This document shows, piece after piece, positions 46,384-53,826 of a DNA stretch of 64,000 nucleotides (the first letter of the stretch is position 1; the number at the start of each line of letters is the position of its first letter). The notes under the pieces were generated by a model. It had not been told where the DNA came from and did not search any database. It saw only the letters and a list, made by a program, of their open reading frames with translations. A program made the translations under genes and the position numbers. This DNA is from Blastococcus tunisiensis. GTDB taxonomy: Bacteria; Actinomycetota; Actinomycetes; Mycobacteriales; Geodermatophilaceae. Where the stretch lies: contig NZ_FOND01000001.1 of NCBI RefSeq assembly GCF_900112815.1, positions 342,816 to 406,815 of the forward strand, in the 5' to 3' direction.

Positions 46384-47876
46384 CAGTGCGCTCCGGCGAG
46401 CCGGCCGGTGTGCCGGTCGAAGCGGTCGGCCGAGTGCCCCTGCAGGCCGACGATCTGCACCGTCTTGCCGCGGGTCTCGTACTTGTGGGTGATGGCGTCG
46501 AGCGCGGCGACGGTGGAGGCGTCCCAGACGTGCGCGTCGGAGAGGTCGATGACCACGGTCGCCGGGTCCCCGGCGTAGTCGAACTGGGTGTAGAGGTCGT
46601 TGCTGGAGGCGAAGAACAGCGCCCCGTGCACCGAGTAGAAGCGGGTCGTCCCCTCCGGGTCGGAGACGCTGGTGACCTCGACCAGGTGGGCGACGCGCTG
46701 GGCGAAGAGCACGCAGGCCACGAGGACGCCGACGCCCACCCCGATCGCCAGGTTGTGCGTGAGCAGCGTGACCGCGACCGTCGAGAGCATCACGGTGGTC
46801 TCGCTCTTCGGCATCCGGTGGATGGTCTGCAGGCTGTGCCAGTCGAAGGTGGCGATGGACACGAAGACCATGACCGCGACGAGGGCGGCCATCGGGATGA
46901 TCGCCACGACGTCGCCGAGCGCGACGACGAGGACGAGCAGGAAGACGCCGGCCAGGAAGGTGGACAGCCGGGTGCGGGCGCCCGACACCTTCACGTTGAT
47001 CATCGTCTGGCCGATCATGGCGCAGCCGCCCATGCCGCCGAAGAAGCCCGAGGCGATGTTGGCCACGCCCTGGCCCCAGGACTCGCGGGTCTTGTCGGAG
47101 TGGGTGTCGGTGATGTCGTCGACGAGCTTCGCCGTCATGAGCGACTCCATCAGCCCGACGAAGGCCACGCCCAGGGCGTAGGGGGCGATGATGCTCAGCG
47201 TCTCGGCGGTGAACGGCACGTCGGGCAGGAGGAAGAACGGCAGGCTGTCGGGCAGCTCGCCCTCGCCGCCGACGTCGGGCAGCTCCCAGCCGGCCGCCAC
47301 CGCCAGACCGGTCAGCACGAGGATCGCCACGAGGGGCGGCGGGACGGCGCTCGTCAGCCGGGGCAGCAGGAAGATGATCGCCAGGCCGGCGGCGACCATC
47401 GGGTAGACCAGCCACGGGACGTCGATCAGCTGCGGGAACTGCGCGGTGAAGATCATGATCGCCAGGGCGTTGACGAAGCCCACCATGACGCTGCGCGGGA
47501 TGAACCGCATGAGCCGCGCGACGCCGGCCGCGGCCAGCAGGACCTGGAAGACGCCGCCCAGGACGACGGCGGCGAAGAGGTACTGGACGCCGTACTCGAG
47601 GGCCAGTGGCGCCACCACGAGGGCGATGGCGCCGGTCGCGGCGGTGATCATCGCCGGGCGGCCGCCGGTGAAGGCGATGACCACGGCCATGACGAAGGAG
47701 GAGAACAGCCCGACGCGCGGGTCCACCCCGGCCAGGATGGAGAAGCTGATGGCCTCGGGGATCAGTGCCAGCGCGACGACGAGGCCGGCGAGCACCTCGG
47801 TGCGGGCCACGGCGGGGGACAGCCAGACGGGGCGGGTGGCACGCGGTCGCGCCGGTGCCGGGGGAGCAGAGGACAT
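46383..47876 (-). CDS. SulP-family anion transporter with STAS domain
   Basis: A 497-aa membrane permease of the SulP family (sulfate, bicarbonate or other anions). Ten or more hydrophobic segments; landmarks are LVVALALIPEAISFSILAG, TGGRPAMITAATGAIALVV, and SGFFGGMGGCAMIGQTMINV. The last ~100 residues are a STAS domain (VVIDLSDAHVWDASTVAALD). It corresponds in position to Rv3273 of M. tuberculosis but lacks a carbonic anhydrase fusion. The ATG at 47876 (MSSAPPAPARP) is preferred over the longer frame from 47951. A frameshifted MerR gene is coupled downstream. Ion specificity unknown. Confidence 0.9.
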   Translation of the reverse strand: MSSAPPAPARPRATRPVWLSPAVARTEVLAGLVVALALIPEAISFSILAGVDPRVGLFSSFVMAVVIAFTGGRPAMITAATGAIALVVAPLALEYGVQYLFAAVVLGGVFQVLLAAAGVARLMRFIPRSVMVGFVNALAIMIFTAQFPQLIDVPWLVYPMVAAGLAIIFLLPRLTSAVPPPLVAILVLTGLAVAAGWELPDVGGEGELPDSLPFFLLPDVPFTAETLSIIAPYALGVAFVGLMESLMTAKLVDDITDTHSDKTRESWGQGVANIASGFFGGMGGCAMIGQTMINVKVSGARTRLSTFLAGVFLLVLVVALGDVVAIIPMAALVAVMVFVSIATFDWHSLQTIHRMPKSETTVMLSTVAVTLLTHNLAIGVGVGVLVACVLFAQRVAHLVEVTSVSDPEGTTRFYSVHGALFFASSNDLYTQFDYAGDPATVVIDLSDAHVWDASTVAALDAITHKYETRGKTVQIVGLQGHSADRFDRHTGRLAGAH

Positions 47877-48044
47877 GTCACCGTTTCCGGTCGTGCGCCG
47901 TCCGGACGCAGGGAGGAGCGACGCGAGGTCGGGGGTGGTGCGTCGGTGCACCGAGGGGCGGCGGCACGAACGGCAGCGAGGCGGACAGGCGTCGGCGCCA
48001 CGCTGCGGTGCCGCGGTGTCCCGGTCAGTCTGCCCGACGCCCGA

Positions 48045-48058
48045 CCCTCACGTGAGGG
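48045..48058 (-). promoter_or_regulatory. perfect palindrome upstream of SulP-merR, candidate MerR operator
   Basis: CCCTCACGTGAGGG, 169 nt upstream of the SulP ATG, in a 251-nt gap between leftward genes that otherwise shows no gene. MerR regulators bind such dyads in their own promoters, so this is the natural site for the linked MerR. No convincing -35/-10 pair was seen around it. Confidence 0.4.
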
Positions 48059-48127
48059 AACAGTGCTGCGCCGTTCGTCACGTCCGGGGGCTGCCCGCTC
48101 CGCGGGCCGCACCCGGCGCGCGGTCGG

Positions 48128-48928
48128 TCAGGCCGGTCGGCCGAGCTCCCGGACGCCGGGGACCCGGCACCCCAGGGTGGCCGTGACGCGTTCCTCCGCG
48201 GCGCGCGCCACGAGCCGCTCCGGGGAGGTGTTCCGGCTGAGCAGGATCGAGGCACCGGCCGACAGCGGCGCCAGCAGCCAGGCCACCGGCCCGGCCTCGG
48301 CGGCGGTCGCCTCGTCCAGCAGGATCCGGTCACCGGGGACGATGCCCAGCCGGGCGGCGAGCTCGCCGGCCGCCTCGACGAGCCCGCCGAGGGTCAGCTC
48401 CAGTGCGCCGGTGACCAGGCCGGGCGTGGCGGGGTCCGGCGGCGAGTAGGGCACGAACCGGTCACCTGCGGCGCGGACCTCGATCGCGAAGTCCCGCGCC
48501 GGCCCGGTGTAGCCGGCCATCCCACCGCCCAGCGGGTGCAGCGACAGGCCGAGCAGGTCGGTGTCCCCGATCTCCTCCTCCAGCGCCGCCAGGCGGTCCT
48601 GGGCGGCGAGGACGAGGTCGATGCCGCTCAGCCCGCCCTCGTCCTCGGTGGCCGTGTCGCGCACCGCCGCGCCGCAGCTCCACGTCGCCAGCAGCACCGC
48701 CGCGGTCTGCCAGTGCACCGGCAGGACGACGGCGACCGTGCTGCTCGGGCCGACGTCGAACTCGTCCTGGAGCAGGTTCGCCGTCTTGGCCACCCAGTTG
48801 GCCAGGGTCGCCCCGGAGAGCTCGACCCGCTCACCGGTCGCGTCGTCGTAGGAGGTGATCAGTGGCACGGCCGCGTCCCGGCGCACCACCGACGCGAGCA
48901 GGTCCGCAGGGGTCGTCGCAATGGCCAC
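48128..48928 (-). CDS. TIGR03089-family protein (short AMP-binding-like)
   Basis: A 266-aa actinobacterial protein with remote likeness to the N-terminal part of acyl-adenylate enzymes (PLITSYDDATGERVELSGATLANWV, AVVLPVHWQTAAVLLATWSCGAAV) but without the nucleotide P-loop or the catalytic second half. Function unknown. In M. tuberculosis the counterpart (Rv3268) also lies next to a LytR-CpsA-Psr gene. Confidence 0.82.
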   Translation of the reverse strand: MAIATTPADLLASVVRRDAAVPLITSYDDATGERVELSGATLANWVAKTANLLQDEFDVGPSSTVAVVLPVHWQTAAVLLATWSCGAAVRDTATEDEGGLSGIDLVLAAQDRLAALEEEIGDTDLLGLSLHPLGGGMAGYTGPARDFAIEVRAAGDRFVPYSPPDPATPGLVTGALELTLGGLVEAAGELAARLGIVPGDRILLDEATAAEAGPVAWLLAPLSAGASILLSRNTSPERLVARAAEERVTATLGCRVPGVRELGRPA

Positions 48929-48945
48929 GCCGCCAGCCTGGCATG

Positions 48946-48979
48946 CGGTGCCCGCCCGCCGGCCGGCGGGCGGGCACCG
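48946..48979 (-). terminator. terminator hairpin after the LytR-CpsA-Psr gene
   Basis: A perfect 34-nt inverted repeat with arms of 17 nt (cggtgcccgcccgccgg and its complement) and no spacer, 40 nt beyond the stop of the leftward LCP gene. GC-rich with no T-run. Confidence 0.6.
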
Positions 48980-48980
48980 T

Positions 48981-49013
48981 GCCGATCAGCGGCCGATCAG
49001 CGGCCGATCAGCC
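48981..49013. repeat. three tandem 11-bp repeats
   Basis: The unit gccgatcagcg occurs three times in a row (the last with one change) just after the LCP stop codon, with a degenerate fourth copy overlapping it. Possibly slippage; no function seen. Confidence 0.6.
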
Positions 49014-49018
49014 GCGGA

Positions 49019-50578
49019 TCAGTTGATGCAGGTGGTGTCGGCGGCCGTGCGCGCGTCCTCGCCGGCCACCGGCTCCACCGGCTCGGGAGCCGTGACCGGC
49101 TGTCCGACGCCGTTGAAGTTGGAACCGATCACCAGCTCCAGCGTCCCCGGGGCCGGCTCGTCGGCCTCTGCGATGGTCGCCCCCGGGATCGACGCGGCCA
49201 GCGTGTTGGCCAGCGCCTGGTCTCCGGCGGCGTACCGGATCTCCGTGCCGGTGTACTCGCTGCTGTCGGCGTTGCCGGTGCTCGTGACCTGGTACCCCTC
49301 GGCCGCCAGGGCCTCGGCCGTCGAGGCGGCCACGCCCGAGATCCCGGAGCCGTTGAACACCGCGACCGACACCTCGCCGGGGGCCACCGTCTCCGGCGCC
49401 GCAGGTGCGGTCGGCCCGGCGGGGGCCTCCGGTTCGGCGGAGAGGTCGGCGAAGAAGGCGTGCAGCGCGTCCTCGTCCTCCAGCCGCAGGATGTACCGCC
49501 CCTCGTCGTCGGTGTCGTCGCCGACGTAGGGGACGGTCTGGAACTCGACGGCGCCGGCGGTCACCGACTGCATCTGGGTGGCCAGTCCCAGCAGGTCCAG
49601 GGACTGGTCGACGGTGAGCGAGTCGGCGGCGGCCTGGACCAGGGTGCGCTGCTTGCCCAGGTCGAGGAGCACGTTGTCCGACAGCATCTTGCGGATCATG
49701 CCGCCGATGAAGGTCTGCTGGCGGATGATGCGGTCGAAGTCCCCGCGCGGCAGGCCGTGCCGCTGGCGGACGAACGCCAGCGCCTGCTCGCCGCTGATCG
49801 TCTGGACGCCGGCGGGCAGGTTGACGCCGGAGTAGCCGTCCTTGACCGCCTCGCAGAGGTTGATCTCGACGCCGCCGACCACGCTGGACAGGTTGAAGAA
49901 GCCGAGCAGGTCCACCTCGGCGTAGTGGTCGATCTGCAGGCCGGTCAGGCTGCTGATCGTCTGGATGAGCAGCTGGGCACCGGAGGCCTGGCGCTGGGCG
50001 TCGGTGGCGTTGTCGGCCGCCTCGTACTGGTAGCCGTAGGCGTAGGCGGCGTTGAGCTTGTCCCAGCCGTAGCCCGGGATCTCCACGTAGGAGTCGCGGG
50101 GGAAGGAGACGAACGACGCCTTCGACCCGTCGGCGGGGACGTGCACCAGGATCATCGTGTCGGTGTTGATGCCGTCGTTCGCGGTGGTGTTGAGCTGGTC
50201 CAGCTGGTCCTCCGTCGCGCTGGCCCGGCTGTCGTTGCCGACGAGCAGCAGGTTCATCGCCTCGGTGTTGCCGATGCCGTCGTTGCCCTCGCTCGGGATC
50301 GCGTTGGTGCGGTTGACGCTCGCGTCGGCGACCTGACCGAGGTACCAGCCCCAGCCGCTCGTCCCCAGGACCAGCACCGCCAGGACCGCGCTGAGTGCAC
50401 GGGTGGCTCCGGCCGCTCGGCCGAGGGCGCTCCGGCGCGGCCGCGCCTCCCGCGGTCCGCCGTCCTCGGTGCGGGTGTCGCCGCGTCCGCCGCGGCGTGT
50501 CGGTGGCCTGCCGGCGCGCGGGTCGAGCCGGGCGGGAAGCGGCCGCCCCCCGGGGCTGCGCGGGTCTGAACTGCTCAC
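49019..50578 (-). CDS. LytR-CpsA-Psr (LCP) cell-wall glycopolymer ligase with LytR_C domain
   Basis: A 519-aa type II membrane protein: ~90 basic, Pro/Arg/Gly-rich cytosolic residues, one membrane segment (TRALSAVLAVLVLGTSGWGW), an LCP catalytic domain (MNLLLVGNDSRA, INTDTMILVHVP, SFPRDSYVEIPGYGWDKLNAAY, FVRQRHGLPRGDFDRIIRQQ) and a LytR_C domain from about residue 410 (VAVFNGSGISGVAASTAEAL). LCP enzymes attach wall polymers from polyprenyl-phosphate donors to peptidoglycan. The position beside TIGR03089 equals Rv3267. It may ligate the polymer made by the locus at 53.8-63.8 kb. GTG at 50578 with gagga 7 nt upstream. Confidence 0.93.
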   Translation of the reverse strand: MSSSDPRSPGGRPLPARLDPRAGRPPTRRGGRGDTRTEDGGPREARPRRSALGRAAGATRALSAVLAVLVLGTSGWGWYLGQVADASVNRTNAIPSEGNDGIGNTEAMNLLLVGNDSRASATEDQLDQLNTTANDGINTDTMILVHVPADGSKASFVSFPRDSYVEIPGYGWDKLNAAYAYGYQYEAADNATDAQRQASGAQLLIQTISSLTGLQIDHYAEVDLLGFFNLSSVVGGVEINLCEAVKDGYSGVNLPAGVQTISGEQALAFVRQRHGLPRGDFDRIIRQQTFIGGMIRKMLSDNVLLDLGKQRTLVQAAADSLTVDQSLDLLGLATQMQSVTAGAVEFQTVPYVGDDTDDEGRYILRLEDEDALHAFFADLSAEPEAPAGPTAPAAPETVAPGEVSVAVFNGSGISGVAASTAEALAAEGYQVTSTGNADSSEYTGTEIRYAAGDQALANTLAASIPGATIAEADEPAPGTLELVIGSNFNGVGQPVTAPEPVEPVAGEDARTAADTTCIN

Positions 50579-50921
50579 GTACACGTCCTCACGTCTGGCT
50601 GGTCGGCCTGCTCGGGCGGAGCGCGACAGCTCGGCGTCCAGCGGCGGAGATCCGACGACGATACGTCGCCGGGCGGGCCGGACCGGGGACTGACGCCGCG
50701 GAACGGGGCGGGGATCGCTCTCGGCGGTCACACCGACCACGCCGGTGCACTCCCGTCCCGGAGATCGGTGCAAGCACACGTACTGTGACCGGCCAGGCAC
50801 CGATTGCAGCGATCGGACGGCGCGGCAGCCCGAAACCGGCCCGTCGAGCCGTCATCCTGCCGGAGCAGGACTTCCAGCTCGGCGCGCATCCGGCCCCGGC
50901 TGGCACGGAAGGGCAAGGCAT
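50579..50921. other. 343-bp divergent intergenic region
   Basis: It lies between the leftward LCP gene and the rightward exported-protein pair. No gene is supported. A TACTGTGACCG element at 50781-50791 could be a rightward -10 and is repeated exactly upstream of the methyltransferase gene at 53729-53739. No -35, riboswitch or terminator is recognised. Confidence 0.5.
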
Positions 50922-51488
50922 ATGCAGAGGAACAGCCGGCGACTGCTCGTCGTACCGGTCGCGATCGTGGTGGTCGGCGGGGCCCTCGTCGGCGGCGCGG
51001 CCCTGGCCGACATCGGGCCCTTCGCGGCCACCGCCGACGGCGCGCCGGAGACGTCCGGCAGCCCGTCCCCGCAGCCCTCCGACCCCGGAACCGCGACCAC
51101 GGCGCCGGCGGCGACCACCACCACCGCCCCGGCGGCCCCGACGGCGCCGGAGACCTCCGCCGCACCGACCCCGCCGGCCGGGAAGCCGGTGGACGTGCTC
51201 CTCTCCTACGCCGGCTGGGATGCCGGTCGCGGGGTGGTCGAGGCCGCGGCGTCCGTGGCCGGCGTCGTCGAGTCCGGCGGCGTCTGCACGATGACGCTGA
51301 CCTCCGGCAGCAGCACGTTCGAGACCACGCAGGACGCCCTGGCCGACGCCAGCACCACGCAGTGCGGCGCCCTGACCTATCCGGGCGCGCAGCTCGGCTC
51401 CGGGCGCTGGGACGTGACCGTGTCCTACCGCTCCGCCACGTCGTCGGGCGCCTCCGTCGCGACCGCCGTGGAGGTGCCGGCCCGATGA
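50922..51488 (+). CDS. exported protein of unknown function with T/P/A-rich linker
   Basis: A 188-aa protein with an N-terminal membrane/signal segment (RLLVVPVAIVVVGGALVGG, residues ~7-26), a low-complexity Thr/Pro/Ala linker (~40-78) and a ~105-residue domain with two cysteines (GGVCTMTL, TQCGALTY) that looks like a beta-sandwich (WDVTVSYRSAT). Unrecognised family. Its stop overlaps the next gene's ATG (ATGA), so the two products probably work together at the surface. The ATG has aagg upstream; longer frames start at 50745. Confidence 0.75.
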   Translation: MQRNSRRLLVVPVAIVVVGGALVGGAALADIGPFAATADGAPETSGSPSPQPSDPGTATTAPAATTTTAPAAPTAPETSAAPTPPAGKPVDVLLSYAGWDAGRGVVEAAASVAGVVESGGVCTMTLTSGSSTFETTQDALADASTTQCGALTYPGAQLGSGRWDVTVSYRSATSSGASVATAVEVPAR

Positions 51489-53641
51489 GCGACCGTCCCC
51501 TGCCCCGGCACCTCGACCCCCGCCGCCCGGCCGTCGTCCCGCGCAAGCGCCGCTCCTGGCTCGGCCGGCTCCTCCCGGCGCTGGTCGTCCTGGCGGCCGC
51601 TGCCTCGGTGCTCACCGTCGGCGGCAGCTCCTCCAGCGGTGTCCAGCAGGCCGCCGAGCTCAGTCAGTTCGACCCCGGCAACATCATCAGCGACGAGGTG
51701 TTCTTCTTCGGCGCGGGCATGTCGGTGCCCGACATCCAGGCGTTCATCGACACCAAGGGCGCGACCTGCGTGACGGGGAACGACGGGACCCCGTGCCTGC
51801 GGGTCTTCCGCCAGAACACGACCGACCGGCCGTCGGACGCCTACTGCGGGGGCTACGCCGGCGCCGCACAGGAGACCGCGGCGTCGATCATCGCGAAGGT
51901 CGCGCTGTCCTGCGGGATCAACCCCAAGGTCCTGCTGGTCATGCTCGAGAAGGAGCGGGGCCTCATCCGGGCGTCCGGCGCCGCGCTGACGTCCGGGGAC
52001 TACCGGATCGCCATGGGCTACGGCTGCCCGGACACCGCCCCGTGCGATGCGCAGTACTACGGCTTCCAGAATCAGGTCTACATGGCCGCCTGGCAGATGC
52101 AGAAGTACGCCAAGAACCCGCAGAACTACGCCTACAAGGCGGGGCGCACCAACAACATCTACTGGCACCCGAACCTGGCCTGCGGAGCTGCGCCGGTCTA
52201 CATCCAGAACCAGGCCACCGCCGGGCTCTACAACTACACGCCCTACCAGCCCAACAGCGCCGCACTGGGCAACGGCGGGAACACCAGCTGCTCCTCCTAC
52301 GGCAACCGCAACTTCTGGATGTACTTCACCGACTGGTTCATCTCCACCCAGAGCGACTCCGTGGCCCAGGCCTCTCCGCGCGGGAACCTGGAGGCGCTGA
52401 CCCTGACGTCGGCGGGGTTCCGTGCCGTCGGCTGGTCCTTCGATCCCGATGCCGCGCAGACGCCGGTCCCGCTCAAGATCCTCGTCGACGGGACGGCCGT
52501 CGTGAGCGGCAAGACCGGGCTGCCGAGACCGGACGTGGCCACGGTCTTCGGCCCCGGGGGGGCCAACAGCGGGTACTCCGTCGAGGGGCACCTGAGCCAG
52601 GGGCAGCACCAGGTGTGCGTCGTCGCCGACAACGCCGGTGGAAAGGGCGTCCCGATCTCCCTCGGCTGCCGGACGCTGGACTTCACCAACGTGCGCCCGA
52701 CCGTGACGATCGACGTCCTGGCCGAGCAGCCCGACGGCTCGGTGAAGATCGGCGGCTGGGCGTTCGACGGCGACGGGACGCCGGTGGAGCTGCACGTCTA
52801 CGACAACGGCAAGGGGCGCAGCTACAGCCCGACGCTGGCGCGGCCGGACGTCTACAGCATGCACGCGGTCGCCGGACCCAACGCCGGGTACGAGATCGAC
52901 CTCGGGCCGCTCTCGGGGACGCACAACATCTGCGTCTTCGGCGTCGACACCGTCGCCCCGGGCAACAACACGTTGCTGCGCTGCCAGACGTTCAGCTACA
53001 AGGCCCCGCTGGGCCGGGTGGACGCCGTGACCGAGACCGCCGCCGGCACGCTGCAGATCAGCGGCTGGGCCTTCGACCCGAGCGTGCCGACGTTCTCCGC
53101 CGACACGCACGTCTACGTCAACGGCCGTGGGGTCGCCGTCCGGGCCGATCAGCCCCGGCCGGACATCGCCCGGGCCTTCCCCGGCGCCGGTGAGGCGCAC
53201 GGTTTCGCCATGGAGGCACCGGCCGTGGCCGGGACCAACGGGGTGTGCGTCTACAGCATCAACTTCGGGATGGCCGGCCCGCACCTGCCGCTCGTCTGCT
53301 CGGACTTCCCGTTCCCGTACCAGCCCCCGCTGGCCAACGTGGAACTGATCACCGCCGCAGGTCCGGGCCAGGCCCGCGTCGTGGGCTGGGCGTACGACAA
53401 CAGCGTGCCGAAGGCGCCGGTGACCATGCACTACTGGGTGGACGGCAAGCCGTTCCAGGCCGCGAACGCGGATCTGGCGCGGACGGACATCACCCGCTTC
53501 TACCCGGCGGGCGGGCCCAACCACGGCTTCGACAGCACGCTGACCCTCACCCCGGGGCGGCACACGGTGTGCGTCTTCGTCATCAACAACGGTGTCCCGG
53601 GCCCGAACCAGCTCATGCGCTGCGGGGACGTCACCGTCTGA
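51485..53641 (+). CDS. large exported surface protein with four GWxxD repeats
   Basis: A 718-aa protein. Basic N-terminus, a membrane/signal segment (LLPALVVLAAAASVLTVGG, residues ~29-47) and a ~240-aa N-terminal domain with several cysteines and SIIAKVALSCGINPKVLLVM-LEKERGLI, whose glutamate and YYGFQNQVYMAAWQMQKYA recall lysozyme/transglycosylase-like domains (weak). Then four ~105-aa repeats from residue ~298, each with GWxFDP/GWAFD/GWAYDN, RPDVA/RPDIAR/RTDITR and a C-x-V/C-x-F near the end. Similar repeats occur in actinobacterial surface proteins. Enzymatic activity is not established. It ends in a strong terminator. Confidence 0.8.
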   Translation: MSDRPLPRHLDPRRPAVVPRKRRSWLGRLLPALVVLAAAASVLTVGGSSSSGVQQAAELSQFDPGNIISDEVFFFGAGMSVPDIQAFIDTKGATCVTGNDGTPCLRVFRQNTTDRPSDAYCGGYAGAAQETAASIIAKVALSCGINPKVLLVMLEKERGLIRASGAALTSGDYRIAMGYGCPDTAPCDAQYYGFQNQVYMAAWQMQKYAKNPQNYAYKAGRTNNIYWHPNLACGAAPVYIQNQATAGLYNYTPYQPNSAALGNGGNTSCSSYGNRNFWMYFTDWFISTQSDSVAQASPRGNLEALTLTSAGFRAVGWSFDPDAAQTPVPLKILVDGTAVVSGKTGLPRPDVATVFGPGGANSGYSVEGHLSQGQHQVCVVADNAGGKGVPISLGCRTLDFTNVRPTVTIDVLAEQPDGSVKIGGWAFDGDGTPVELHVYDNGKGRSYSPTLARPDVYSMHAVAGPNAGYEIDLGPLSGTHNICVFGVDTVAPGNNTLLRCQTFSYKAPLGRVDAVTETAAGTLQISGWAFDPSVPTFSADTHVYVNGRGVAVRADQPRPDIARAFPGAGEAHGFAMEAPAVAGTNGVCVYSINFGMAGPHLPLVCSDFPFPYQPPLANVELITAAGPGQARVVGWAYDNSVPKAPVTMHYWVDGKPFQAANADLARTDITRFYPAGGPNHGFDSTLTLTPGRHTVCVFVINNGVPGPNQLMRCGDVTV

Positions 53642-53663
53642 CATCCGCGACCGGTGGCACGGA

Positions 53664-53697
53664 CGACCTGCCCCCGCCGACCGGCGGGGGCAGGTCG
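53664..53697 (+). terminator. strong intrinsic terminator after surface-protein gene
   Basis: Perfect 15-bp stem (53664-53678 / 53683-53697, loop gacc) followed by ttcgg. It separates the exported-protein pair from the polysaccharide locus. Confidence 0.8.
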
Positions 53698-53728
53698 TTC
53701 GGCGCCGCTGGCCGCCCGACGCGCCCGG

Positions 53729-53739
53729 TACTGTGACCG
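53729..53739 (+). promoter_or_regulatory. TACTGTGACCG element, candidate -10 of polysaccharide locus
   Basis: TACTGT fits TANNNT; the 11-bp string is identical to that at 50781-50791 upstream of the exported-protein pair. It precedes the methyltransferase start by ~90 nt. Confidence 0.35.
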
Positions 53740-53826
53740 CCGGGGGCAGGTCCCGGCGGAGTGTCCGGGCGAGCGACTGCAGACCGGCTGCCGGCCGGGT
53801 TCCGATCAGAGAGGGCGGGTCAGGAC

